From NCBI GenBank assembly GCA_037892935.1, contig JAYXKI010000004.1, positions 868,001 through 932,000 of the forward strand: a stretch of 64,000 bases of DNA. The letters run 5' to 3'. Numbering within the stretch: the first letter of the stretch is position 1; each line of letters begins with the position of its first letter. The position numbers and the translations under genes were made by a program. Positions 34,754 through 43,869 of the stretch are shown one piece after another. Source of the DNA: Phlebopus portentosus. Taxonomy: Eukaryota > Basidiomycota > Agaricomycetes > Boletales > Boletinellaceae. Under the pieces are notes generated by a model. That model was given only the letters and a program-made list of their open reading frames with translations, was not told the origin of the DNA and did not search any database.

Positions 34754-36661
34754 CTATCTCCTTTCTTCCCGAGCTTCGTATCGTTCCTCGCCGCTTTCGT
34801 GTTCCTCGCTTTCCTCTTCTGTCTCCCATTCGTCGTTCGCATCGAAGTACTCTTGATCCTCGCTGGTTGGCTCTTCTATGTTGTTACCTCGCACCCAAAC
34901 TACCATCGCCATGTTCGCTACCCCCTGCCTCGGTGGTCCCTCTCGTATGTCGAGAGAGTCCGATGGTATAGGGCAGCTGTTAGGACGAATGATAGGATCA
35001 TAGATATAATCAGAGTCTGGGGAGTACTCACTGACCGCCTGGAGCCTTGCTTCTCTCTCCTCAAGCTCAAGAGCACTTGGAGTAGGCAATCCTGGCGGCG
35101 AGTCCTGGTGCGGGTATTGAATGTGGTTCCTTTCGATGTAGTGGCCATTCCATCCCAGCCGTTGAATCGCTTCCTCGACGAGTTCTCCCTGCTCATTCCA
35201 CATGAGCTCCCGGATTCCCGTGCCATGACCCATTTCCACCGTGTTGTCCGCCTCCCATGCTTCCCCAGCATCGGGAGGCAGTCCCCATCCGTCGTTGGAT
35301 GGCCAGGGCTGTGGTGACTCGGGAATCACCTCCCTCAGCAGTTCTTCTGCTTGCTGGTCCAGGCTTCCGGGTTGCGTTTCTGTGGAGATGTAGTCCGGGA
35401 GATCTTCTTCAACTTCGATGCTTTCTTCGACTTCCTGTTCCTCTTGGGCGAGCGCTGTAGGCGCTACCAGCCCTCCTTCCGCAACTACCTCAGCGACATA
35501 GTTCCTCCCAACTTCTACTGCCTGCTGTCGCAACTGCAACGACGGTTGTCCTGTTCGAGTGTCCATTCCTCCTGGTTCCCTGCTCTGGCGAATGATCTCA
35601 ACCATCTGATCCACAAAGCGTTCACTTGCTGGGATCAGGTAGGGCATCTGGTCGTCGTCGGAGTCCGAGCTCACGCTTTCGAAGCGGCTAGCTAGACCTA
35701 GGCCTCTACCTTGCAGCGGGGAGTCAGGGCTCAACCTCGCCCCTCCTCGCCTAGCTCGCTGCGTCAGGTAGGATTGACGAAGCCTAATCGTTTGTTGGAT
35801 CCGACGAATGCCTTCCGTGATCGAGTACTGGGCCGCGAGTTCTTCCTCGGCATTGCTGATCCGGGCTCGAATAGCCTCAATCTGTTCGACCAGGTAGCTA
35901 GCCTGCGTGTGTAACTGCAGGAAGTCCGTACCAGTGAGCCGAATAATCTCTTGCTGGGAGTTGACCACTTGTTGAGCAAGGGCTGATTGACTGCCCTGAA
36001 TGGCCATTGTTACCGCTCCCAGAATACGAGCCTGCAGAATACCGAACGCGTAGTTGATCCGTACGTCTCGCTGTTCGCCTTCTCGCCTGAGGTTGGTGAT
36101 GACTGCCTCGGTGATCGCATCCCCGACATGTCCCTGAATATGCGCCAGAAACTCCCCCAGTGTCTGCCCTTCTACGGTAAGGTTCTCAGAGTATTGAGAG
36201 CCCATGTCGTAGAGTCGAGCGACAGTAGCTGTGAGAGTTCTGAGGGACCGATCAACGCTAGTAAGTCGATTGTCGAGGTCGATGACGGCGTGTCGCAGGG
36301 CGGAGACAACTTGGTTGGGTTGCCCGTCAGTACTGACCATTCGGTCCAAGCATCCGTGTAGACTGTCGAGTCGTTCGCTGATGCGTGCCAGAGCGGATTC
36401 CATACGTTCTCCAGGTCCGGGTTGAGGAACTGCCAGTCGTTGAGTTTGGAGTAGAAATCTCCGACCGGCACGACGGAATGGGGAACCTCTTTCGTTGTCT
36501 TGCCGTTCCATCCACGTCCATAGCGTTCCAAAGCCTCGAAGAAGGCTGATTCGACCTCGGAGTTGTTGAGCAATGACATATACCATGGAAGAAAACCAGA
36601 CGATGCAGAGTGTAACCCAGGGACTAGACCAACCAACTTGCCACAGTTCCATCGGTGACAT
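34754..36661 (-). CDS. Retrotransposon ORF2: unknown coiled-coil/acidic protein upstream of gag
   Basis: A 635-codon open frame; I recognise no family. The convincing part starts at an internal Met (MESALARISERLDSLHGCL, about 36402). Heptad-like coiled coil follows (VIDLDNRLTSVDRSLRTLTA; QASYLVEQIEAIRARISNAE). The C-terminal half is acidic and Pro/Ser-rich and ends in a Glu-rich tail. The N-terminal 85 codons include a hydrophobic stretch (WVTLCIVWFSSMVYVIA) but overlap the better-looking ORF1 in another phase, so they may be non-coding. No stops interrupt it, in contrast to gag and pol. It may be a structural or chaperone-like accessory protein (speculative). Confidence 0.6.
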   Translation of the reverse strand: MSPMELWQVGWSSPWVTLCIVWFSSMVYVIAQQLRGRISLLRGFGTLWTWMERQDNERGSPFRRAGRRFLLQTQRLAVPQPGPGERMESALARISERLDSLHGCLDRMVSTDGQPNQVVSALRHAVIDLDNRLTSVDRSLRTLTATVARLYDMGSQYSENLTVEGQTLGEFLAHIQGHVGDAITEAVITNLRREGEQRDVRINYAFGILQARILGAVTMAIQGSQSALAQQVVNSQQEIIRLTGTDFLQLHTQASYLVEQIEAIRARISNAEEELAAQYSITEGIRRIQQTIRLRQSYLTQRARRGGARLSPDSPLQGRGLGLASRFESVSSDSDDDQMPYLIPASERFVDQMVEIIRQSREPGGMDTRTGQPSLQLRQQAVEVGRNYVAEVVAEGGLVAPTALAQEEQEVEESIEVEEDLPDYISTETQPGSLDQQAEELLREVIPESPQPWPSNDGWGLPPDAGEAWEADNTVEMGHGTGIRELMWNEQGELVEEAIQRLGWNGHYIERNHIQYPHQDSPPGLPTPSALELEEREARLQAVSEYSPDSDYIYDPIIRPNSCPIPSDSLDIREGPPRQGVANMAMVVWVRGNNIEEPTSEDQEYFDANDEWETEEESEEHESGEERYEAREERR

Positions 36662-37089
36662 AGTTGTTTCGCAGTAGTATAGTTGCCTTGATAAACTTGT
36701 AAAAGGACTTGATGGAGGAAATGAGAATGTTCGAGTAGGGTGTATTCGAACGCTTTATATTCCTGACACAGAGCGAGTAGTTCTTCTTCAACCGGCGTCG
36801 GACCTCTGAGTGCTTCCCAATTAAAACTGTGTCCGTTCAATAGGTTGTCCGCGTGTACAAGCAAGAACTTCCTTCCAACTCTTTCGTGTCTTTCGGTGTT
36901 GATTCGAAGCTCCAGGGCGGATAGTATAACCGACCGGTAGGGTTCTAGGATAGGGGTGTTTGAGTGCTTCTTACCTCGGTAGAAGTTTATCGTGCTAAAC
37001 GCCGAATTGACTTCTTCTTCGAATGTATGGAGCGCTCTAACAAAACTCCGATGGAGTGTGTAAGCCTGCTTTAGCCGTCGACGATACGC
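36172..37089 (-). CDS. Retrotransposon ORF1: unknown protein, open frame lacking an early ATG
   Basis: The frame is open from a TAA at 37090-37092 to its stop at 36172 (about 305 codons). It has protein-like composition (ALHTFEEEVNSAFSTINFYR; ADNLLNGHSFNWEALRG; ALERYGRGWNGK). No in-frame ATG occurs in the first half. The leader upstream contains a good intron (donor GTAAGT near 37155, acceptor AATTAG near 37110) but no ATG either. So the start is unknown, lost, or non-AUG. The end overlaps ORF2 in another phase by at least 230 nt. I recognise no family. Confidence 0.45.
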   Translation of the reverse strand, partial: AYRRRLKQAYTLHRSFVRALHTFEEEVNSAFSTINFYRGKKHSNTPILEPYRSVILSALELRINTERHERVGRKFLLVHADNLLNGHSFNWEALRGPTPVEEELLALCQEYKAFEYTLLEHSHFLHQVLLQVYQGNYTTAKQLCHRWNCGKLVGLVPGLHSASSGFLPWYMSLLNNSEVESAFFEALERYGRGWNGKTTKEVPHSVVPVGDFYSKLNDWQFLNPDLENVWNPLWHASANDSTVYTDAWTEWSVLTGNPTKLSPPCDTPSSTSTIDLLALIGPSELSQLLSLDSTTWALNTLRTLP

Positions 37090-37226
37090 TTATCGGTGAT
37101 CAGCTAATTGTATTAACAGGCACAGAAGAAACCCTCCCAGGGCAGAGCAATACTTACTGATCGATAGTGGGTATTGCACTATGAAACAGCAAGATTGATT
37201 ATCCCAGGATTGGAGCAAAATTATAA

Positions 37227-38832
37227 TGTTAGGACCAGTATTTTCGGACGAGGTGGTTAGTCCGAGCGTACCGGAACAAGTCCCTGCTTCCTCCTTCTGA
37301 CAATGTATAATTGGAGAGTAGAGTAGCGAAGGTTAGATGTACTACTAGAAAGCAAGCTATAGGCTCAAGCTTGACCCAGCAGTAGAGCAGAAGTTCAATC
37401 AAAGGGGTACAGTTATGATTGAAAGTACAAAATAATTTTGCTGAGGGACAACACCCCGCTCAGCTGGCGCCTTAAATAAAGTTTCTACTGAATACTACCG
37501 ACTACCAAATACTACCGACCATGCCTCGCCATTGGTCAGGACAATGTGTTTCAGCTGGTGTCACTACTACTTTCTTAAGTCTGTAGTACCACTGACAACT
37601 CTGGTGGTGCTACCGAAACTCCTGGTTGCACCACCAACTACTTCCTTCCCTTTTAGGCAGGCCCTAATTTCCTTCCGTTCCGAAGAAGCTTTCCCCAGGC
37701 TTCTATCGATCTCCGTTCCTATCACATGTTAATCCTTAACGCCAATCCTCCCACGAGAGACTTCTTCCATGTGCCGCGACCTCGCTTCGCCGGCGCTCCG
37801 TTACTCCGGCCGAGCTTCTGCAGTTTAATCTTCCATCATGGGGCTGACCGTTATCTCGGGATTTGGGATCGGCAACCCCTGCCGATCATCGGAGATTAAC
37901 CTTGGCGGCTGTGTAAATTTAGCAGACACCCTTCTGTGCCTAGCCGCGATATCGATGTTGGAGAATTGTAGTCCGGTACCCGACGTTAACCTGTATCTTC
38001 TTCCCAGGTGATTCGTCCCGCACCATTCGTCGACTGTAATAACCCCTTCTTCCGATCGTTCCCATGCTTCTAGCATTCGATCCGTTGCTTCTTCGATAAG
38101 ACTTTCGACGTCCGATGGCGCCCTGTAATAGATTGGCCAATCGACTTCCACTGCAGTGTTTCGACACAAGGTCTGGTGACGATGCTGATTGATCCAAGCT
38201 CTCACGCCAACCTTCAGTGCATAGATATCCCTATCGCCGAGCCATACAGATACCTCGTGGTCGTATGCGCTCATTCCGCGGTTCGGTAATGGTTGGTCAA
38301 ACGTTCGTTCTGAGGGTCCGGGTTTATGCCGAATCTTGACATCGGCTCCTTCCCTAGTTACTAAGCGCTCCACAAAGTTCTTGAGGAGCCACTCCGAAAG
38401 AACCCAACTCCTTTGGTATGCCAAATAGCAGTTTGTACAGACCAGGCTTTCATGAACAAAGCGTCTGGTTGCACTATGTTGATATCGTCTCTTCTGCAGG
38501 AGTTCCACGTATCTTGCGATGTTCCGTTCTTCCATGTCCATGTAGCTTCGCTCGGGTGGAGGAGTATGTCCAATATGCATTCCAGCTAGTCCTTGCTGTA
38601 AATCGTATGGATCCTCCCTTTCGTCGCGTTCGTCCTCGTAATATCGTCGATCGGGTTCCTCTTGAATATATTCCACAGCGACCTCCCCAGGTCCTTGCTG
38701 TACTAGTGGGCGAGAATCGCCTCCACTATTCTGTCCTTGAAGCCTTTTGAAATGCTCTGGATTGGGCTGCATAATTCGGTGTGTAAAGCGTCTGATACCA
38801 CGCCGCATTGTATATCCACAATTTTCGTAACA
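37227..38832 (-). repeat. 5' LTR of the Ty3 element
   Basis: 1606 bp, differing from the 3' LTR at six sites that I can find, all CpG transitions. Predicted transcription start near 37447. The R-U5 and leader lack ATG. The sequence after the LTR (minus: TTATAATTTTGCTCC) does not begin with the TGG expected of a tRNA primer-binding site. Confidence 0.95.
37825..38808 (-). CDS. LTR-embedded protein, copy in the 5' LTR (327 aa)
   Basis: Identical in layout to the 26818-27801 copy, with three residue differences. The ATG is 25 nt inside the LTR. In the 5' LTR it lies upstream of the predicted transcription start of the element, so expression from here would need a promoter outside or at the LTR edge. 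Family unknown. Confidence 0.75.
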   Translation of the reverse strand: MRRGIRRFTHRIMQPNPEHFKRLQGQNSGGDSRPLVQQGPGEVAVEYIQEEPDRRYYEDERDEREDPYDLQQGLAGMHIGHTPPPERSYMDMEERNIARYVELLQKRRYQHSATRRFVHESLVCTNCYLAYQRSWVLSEWLLKNFVERLVTREGADVKIRHKPGPSERTFDQPLPNRGMSAYDHEVSVWLGDRDIYALKVGVRAWINQHRHQTLCRNTAVEVDWPIYYRAPSDVESLIEEATDRMLEAWERSEEGVITVDEWCGTNHLGRRYRLTSGTGLQFSNIDIAARHRRVSAKFTQPPRLISDDRQGLPIPNPEITVSPMMED

Positions 38833-38837
38833 CTCCT

Positions 38838-40350
38838 GGCTGGACTCCTATTCTTTCTCTTCAAGCAGCTTACCGAAGGCTTCGCCTAGACGACAGGTTT
38901 CTTATCATGCCAATGTGTCCTAGTTGTTGTTGTATCTTCCCTCCTGGTGCCCCTGATACTCTTGAGTGCCTTGAATGTCAAATTTCTCTATTTGACACTA
39001 ACCCTCGAACTCAGAAGAAGAAATTAAAACTTAAGTATCCATTCTTTCCGATCTCCCAGCAACTAGCAGAAATAGTCATGCAGCCAGGAATTGAAGATCT
39101 CCTGGACTCATGGTGAAATTTCGAGCACAGAGAGGGCGAATACCATGATATAAGTGATGGAAATGTCTGGAATAGCCTCAAGGGAGCAGACGGTAAGCTA
39201 TTCTTCGACTGAAGTCCTGAGCGCGAGGACGCGACCAAGCTCCAAATTGCCTTGACCCTCGGATTCGATGGGTGAGTGTTTCTCATTCATTCCATTTCAT
39301 ACAGTCATACCGTATGTGAACGGAGAGATGTTCAACATGTTGAGTAGAGTCGCCTCAGATGCCAACTAACAAATCAACTAGATTCTCGTTCACGCAAAGC
39401 AAAAGCGGACGAACACATTCGTCTGATGCGTTATCCTTCAGTATCGCAAACTTACCGATTCAACTCAGGTGGGCCCTTTTTTTCGTATGCTATGACGTGG
39501 GTTGCTGAGCTTCATTAGATACCGACCTCGTTTTCTACTCTTGACTGGCGTTGCTCCAGGGCCGAAGGGACTAACGTCAGAACAAACTCAGTACATCCTC
39601 GAGCCCGTCGTCGACGACTTCCTTGCACTCTATAAGGATGGATTTATAGTACTGACTCCCCGATTTCCACAAGGTAAGTAGTTTTTCATTGGTATATAAC
39701 GAGACTGACCTTTTCTAGGTCGACTATGCCGAGTGGTACTCATTGCTGGATGCATGGATCACATCGCGCTGTGCAAAGCATGCGCGATGGCAGGCCATGC
39801 ATCCAGCAATGATTTCTGCACGAAGTGCAAGGCTACACACGACATGCTGAAGACGAGCGAAGGACTCAAAGACTGTGAGTTCGAACTGAAAGATAAAGAA
39901 ATTTTTACTACTGACGAATTCTCAAAGCATTCCCTCATCGTTCTGGAGAAGAAAACCAAAGGCTTGCCTTCGAGTACCGCTCAATAGATGACGAAGAAGA
40001 AAAACAAAAGTTTTTTGACATTCATGGTGTAGGCTATACTGAGCTTGCCAGGCTCAGTTACTTCGATCTCGTTCGCATGACTGTTATAGATCCGATGCAT
40101 AATGTATTGCTTGGTAAGTGGCTTGAGTTCAATCTTGCCTTACTGCTTGACTGATTCGAGTATCAGGAATCATGCGTTGTCAATGGCATGAGTCCTGGAT
40201 CAAAACAAGTGCGCTTCGTAAGAGAACGGAACCATACCTCGTCCAGCGCGAACTTGACCTTCTCAATGCGTATCTCAAGGAGGTAAGGACTATACTCAGC
40301 TAGGATCTATCTATAGGTACTAACTCGAGTCTCTAGTTCGAGATGCCGTC
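38838..40350 (+). pseudogene. Tnp2-type CACTA transposase, block 2 of 3 (catalytic region)
   Basis: Continues the exon interrupted at 26219. It shows a zinc-ribbon start (MPMCPSCCCIFPPG; ECLECQ), KYPFFPISQQLAEIV, HDISDGNVWNSLKG and LTLGFDGFS. After introns come LLLTGVAPGPKGLT, VVDDFLALYKDGF, the Cys/His block (HIALCKACAMAGH, FCTKC) and IDPMHNVLLGIM, then ELDLLNAYLKE and FEMP, where a second insertion starts. These are hallmark blocks of Tnp2 transposases. TGA codons at 39114-39116 and 39210-39212 interrupt one exon in the same frame; CGA would restore both. The gene is a dead copy. Confidence 0.85.
39741..39811. repeat. Long palindrome in Tnp2 coding sequence
   Basis: 17-bp perfect arms (39741-39757 and 39795-39811) and an inner 8-bp pair (39762-39769 and 39782-39789). 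It encodes the Cys/His block region. Confidence 0.9.
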
Positions 40351-41375
40351 TTGACTCTTGCGCTGTAGTGCCCTGGCCAGTCCTGTGCCAGGACACTCAT
40401 ACTATGGCTCTCCCCTACTTCAGATACCATATCCCTTCACCGCCTACACCTCAGAGGACCAGGGCATACTCATACCACACTCTAGAGGCTATACAAGCAC
40501 ATATCTATAGATTCTAGCCTACGCTTCCCCCTGCGGCGCCCTCCAAGAGCCCAGACGAGTCCGCCGCTGGCTCCCTGGCACCCATACACATCCGCCGAAG
40601 GCTCCTACCCAGCACCAGACACCATAGGAGATGTCCCCCAATCATTATAGGCCTTCGTTATTATGATTCCTCATACATACAGCCTCGAGGCGGATTTGGA
40701 CACCCCTGCAGCGGCCCCCCAAGCCTCAGATTGGTCCAGCGGCCACTCAGGCGTCCTCAGGTGCCCTCGCCGAGGCCTCCTACAACTTACCAGGCAGTCC
40801 CCCAAGGCCTATGGATTTATCTAGTATCATCCCTGCTCATATGCCACCAAAGGCCGCACCTTTATGAATCCGCCGCCGATCGAGCGGCGAGTTGCAGATC
40901 CGCCGCTCCGGCGCCCCCCTTAGTTACCATGGATCGCCTACACTCTATATTGAGTGCGGCGGCAGCCTTGGGCGGCCTAGGGACCCTGACTGATGCGCCC
41001 TCGATCTTATATATGCGATATCGGCCTCCGAACATTGGCCCCGACGTTTCCCAACTTCCCCCCAAGCGGCGGGCAACTCTAGACCATATATGGCAGTCAG
41101 GCATGTGGTACAGCGGCGTGCCAAGCCACCGACCGCCGCTGCCAAGCCAGACTCCGCCGGTGCCCGTTTTATTGCAGATACTCGATATTTCATGCCATTG
41201 GATGATCCCCTCGCGATGCAGCTCTTGGGCGACTCCTAGATGCTCCGGCGGCGGCCCTTGGCGAGCCCAGTGACTCAGGAGATGCTGTCAGACAATAGGA
41301 CTCATCGGCGAGAGCAGTAGGGTATATATAGAGTATATTATAGTAGAGTACAGAGATATGAGCACATTCATAGCA

Positions 41376-41499
41376 GAGATCAGACATACAAGGGCCAGAG
41401 ACTCCCTCATACTACTGAGCTCCCCCATTGACATACTACCCTTGACTCGTCGTTCATTCTCCTTCGGTGCCTCTGACATTTAGTGTGTGAGTTAGGACC
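41376..41499. repeat. Direct repeat left of the solo LTR
   Basis: From CATACAAGGGCCAG to GTGTGAGTTAGGAC; repeated at 43108-43246 with small indels. Its last bases GTTAGGAC coincide with the LTR edge. Confidence 0.75.
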
Positions 41500-43093
41500 A
41501 GTGTATTTTCGGACGAGGTGGTTAGTCCGAGCGTACCGGAACAAGTCCCTGCTTCCTCCTTCTGACAATGTACGATTGGAGAGTAGAGTAGCGAAGGTTA
41601 GATGTACTACTAAGAAGCGAGCTATAGGCTCAAGCTTGACCCAGCAGTAGAGCAGAGGTTCAATCAAAGGGGTACAGTTATGATTGAGAGTACAAAATAA
41701 TTTTGCTGAGGGACAACACCCCGCTCAGCTGGCGCCTTAAATAAAGTTTCTACTGAATACTACCAACTACCAAATACTACCGACCCTGCCTCTCCATTGG
41801 TTAATACAATGTGTTTCAGCTGGTTTCACCACCACTGTCTTGAGTCGGTGGTACCACTGACAACTCTGGTGGCACTACCGAAACTCCTGGTAGCACCACC
41901 GACTACTTCCTTCCCAATTAGGCAGGCCCTAATCTACCTCCATTCCGAAGAAGCTTTCCCCAGGCTTCTATCGATCTCTGTTCCTATCACATGTTAATCT
42001 TTAACGCCAATCCTCCCACGAGAGACTTCTTCCATATGCCGCGATCTTGCTTCGCCGGCGCTCCGTTACTCCGGCCGAGCTTCTGCCGTTAGTCTTCCAT
42101 CATGGGGCTGACCGTTATCTCAGGATTCGGGATCGGCAACTCCTGCCGATCATCGGGGATCATCCTTGGTGGCTGTGTAAATTTAGCAGACACCCTTCTG
42201 TGCCTAGCCGCGATATCGATGTCGGAGAATTGTAGTCCAGTACCCGACGTTAACCTGTATCTTCTTCCCAGGTGATTCGTCTCGCGCCATTCGTCGACTG
42301 TAATAACCCCTTCTTCCGATCGTTCCCATGCTTCTAGCATCCGATCCGTTGCTTCTTCGATAAGACTTTCGACGTCCGATGGCGCACTGTAATAGATTGG
42401 CCAATCGACTTCCACTGCAGTGTTTCGACACAAGGTCTGGTGACGATGCTGATTGATCCAAGCTCTCACGCCAACCTTCAGTGCATAGATATCCCTGTCG
42501 CTGAGCCATACAGATACCTCGTGATCGTATGCGCTCATTCCGCGGTTCGGCAATGGTTGGTCAAATGTTTGTTCTGAGGGTCCGGGTTTATGCCGAATCC
42601 TGACATCGGCCCCTTCCCTAGTTACTAAGCGCTCCACGAAGTTCTTGAGGAGCCACTCCGAAAGAACCCAACTCCTTTGGTATGCCAAATAGCAGTTTGT
42701 ACAAACCAGGCTTTCATGAACAAAGCATCTGGTTGCACTATGCCGATATCGTCTCTTCTGCAGAAGTTCCACGTATCTTGCGATGTTCCAGTCTTCCATT
42801 TGCACGTAGCTTCGCTCGGGTGGAGGAGTATGTCCAATGTGCATTCCAGCTAGTCCTTGCTGTAAATCGTATGGGTCCTCCCTTTCGTCGCGTTCGTCCT
42901 CGTAATATCGTCGATCGGGTTCCTCTTGAATATATTCCACAGCGACCTCCCCAGGTCCTTGCTGTACTGGGCGAGAATCGCCTCCACTATTCTGTCCTTG
43001 AAGCCTTTCGAAATGCTCTTGATTAGGCTGCATAATTCGGTGTGTAAAGTGTCTGATACCGCGCCGCATTGTATATCCACAATTTTTGTAACA
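41489..43093 (-). repeat. Solo LTR of the same Ty3 family
   Basis: About 1605 bp, clearly diverged from the two flanking LTRs of the complete element. The right edge is canonical (..TAACA in plus reading). The left edge reads TGAGTTAGG instead of TGTTAGG and merges with the adjacent direct repeat. No 5-bp target duplication is found. It keeps an intact LTR reading frame. Confidence 0.85.
42089..43069 (-). CDS. LTR-embedded protein, copy in the solo LTR (326 aa)
   Basis: Open from ATG 43069 to the stop at 42089. Relative to the other copies it lacks exactly one codon (near residue 34) and has roughly 18 substitutions, yet no stop or frameshift. Preserved reading after divergence points to selection before this copy was fixed. 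Function unknown. An in-frame extension upstream comes from DNA outside the LTR. Confidence 0.7.
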   Translation of the reverse strand: MRRGIRHFTHRIMQPNQEHFERLQGQNSGGDSRPVQQGPGEVAVEYIQEEPDRRYYEDERDEREDPYDLQQGLAGMHIGHTPPPERSYVQMEDWNIARYVELLQKRRYRHSATRCFVHESLVCTNCYLAYQRSWVLSEWLLKNFVERLVTREGADVRIRHKPGPSEQTFDQPLPNRGMSAYDHEVSVWLSDRDIYALKVGVRAWINQHRHQTLCRNTAVEVDWPIYYSAPSDVESLIEEATDRMLEAWERSEEGVITVDEWRETNHLGRRYRLTSGTGLQFSDIDIAARHRRVSAKFTQPPRMIPDDRQELPIPNPEITVSPMMED

Positions 43094-43107
43094 GAGAGCT
43101 TCCACAG

Positions 43108-43246
43108 CATACAAGGGCCAGGGTTCGAGATTCCCTCACTCTGAGCTCCCCCTCATGTACTGAGCTCCCCCATTGACTATATACTACCCCTGACTCGTCG
43201 TTCTATTCTCCTTCGGCACCTCTGACATTTAGTGTGTGAGTTAGGA
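43108..43246. repeat. Direct repeat right of the solo LTR
   Basis: Partner of 41376-41499; both share CTGAGCTCCCCCATTGAC and TGACATTTAGTGTGTGAG. It is followed directly by the 182-bp tandem repeat region. Confidence 0.75.
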
Positions 43247-43249
43247 CTG

Positions 43250-43800
43250 GGAACCTACCCCCAAACGTCCGCCGCACTACATCGTACCTGTCGGGCGGCC
43301 TCTATTCGACCTCGGCGGCCCTCCGGCGACACAGGCCTTCCATTGTATCCCCCCTCGGCGTCTTTTCCAGTTACTCACCGCACGTTGTCCCTTATATTCA
43401 TCGTATACGGTCCCTACCTTTTATTTACCCAGTTTACGCTACCGCGGCGGATTTGTACGAGCTCCCTCGTCCCCGGCGGCCCCCTATTCGACCTCGGCGG
43501 CCCTCCGGCAACCCAGGCCTCCTTTCCTATTCCCCTTCAGCGCCCTTTTCATCTGCTGGCCGCACGTTGCCCCTTATATTCATCGTATACGGTCTCTACC
43601 TTTTATTTATCCAGTTTATGCTACCGCGGCAGATTTGCACAAGCTCCCTCGTCCCCGGCGGCCCCCTATTCGACCTCGGCGGCCCTCCGGCGACACAGGC
43701 CTTCCATTGTATTCCCCCTCGGCGTCTTTTTCACCTACTCGCCGCACGTTACGCCTCATATTCGTCATATACAGTTCCTAGCTTCACCCTACTGAGATTG
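43250..43800. repeat. 182-bp tandem repeat, three units
   Basis: The motif TATTCGACCTCGGCGGCCC starts at 43303, 43485 and 43667, exactly 182 bp apart. Units share CTTATATTCATCGTATACGG and CCGCACGTT. The third unit degenerates towards 43800. Two plus-strand frames through it only reflect the repeat. Confidence 0.9.
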
Positions 43801-43869
43801 CGCTACTCCGGCGGACTCCTGTGACCTCCCCTTCGATCCGGCGGACCTACTAGAGCATTCCTTTCATAC

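Larger units (their letters stand above)
26220..38832 (-). mobile_element. Complete Ty3/gypsy chromovirus-type LTR retrotransposon, 12.6 kb
   Basis: The LTRs 26220-27825 and 37227-38832 are each 1606 bp, start TGTTAC and end TAACA on the coding (minus) strand. A 5-bp target duplication CTCCT (26215-26219 and 38833-38837) flanks the whole unit. Order on minus: 5' LTR, leader, two unknown ORFs, gag, pol (PR-RT-RH-IN-chromodomain), polypurine tract, 3' LTR. I find six differences between the LTRs, all transitions at CpG, i.e. about 99.6% identity, so insertion was recent. gag and pol carry three in-frame TGA codons, so this copy cannot make full proteins without readthrough. It sits inside a Tnp2 exon. 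Confidence 0.95.
40351..43868. mobile_element. Second insertion in the Tnp2 gene, containing a solo LTR and tandem repeats
   Basis: Tnp2 coding sequence stops after FEMP (about 40350) and resumes near 43870-44050. The intervening DNA is GC-rich with many CCGGCGG motifs on both sides of a Ty3 solo LTR (41489-43093). A flanking segment of about 140 bp is present on each side of the solo LTR (41376-41499 and 43108-43246). The right part has a 182-bp tandem repeat. No coding potential is convincing: a 180-codon frame at 40731-41273 is Pro/Arg-rich and typical of chance frames in GC-rich DNA. Exact borders and target duplication could not be fixed. Confidence 0.6.

Noticed and set aside
36405..36661. 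N-terminal hydrophobic segment of retrotransposon ORF2 as an envelope-like signal
   Set aside because: It overlaps the better-supported ORF1 frame, and the remaining protein has no second membrane segment or Cys pattern, so no envelope claim is justified.
17166..39212. Reassignment of TGA to an amino acid to explain the many in-frame TGAs
   Set aside because: TGA is used as the normal stop in apparently intact genes (for example the laccase ending at 52970), and the extra TGAs are concentrated in repeats and one decaying domain.
40731..41273. 180-codon plus frame in GC-rich DNA
   Set aside because: Pro/Arg/Ser-rich frame typical of chance openness in CGG-rich sequence, with overlapping open frames on the other strand and no family resemblance.
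43250..43800. CRISPR-like regular repeat spacing
   Set aside because: Fungal genome; the repeats are contiguous 182-bp tandem units without distinct spacers.
43232..43824. Two overlapping plus frames of 187 and 123 codons
   Set aside because: They only reflect the 182-bp tandem repeat; 182 is not a multiple of three, so units are read in different phases. No protein-like conservation.
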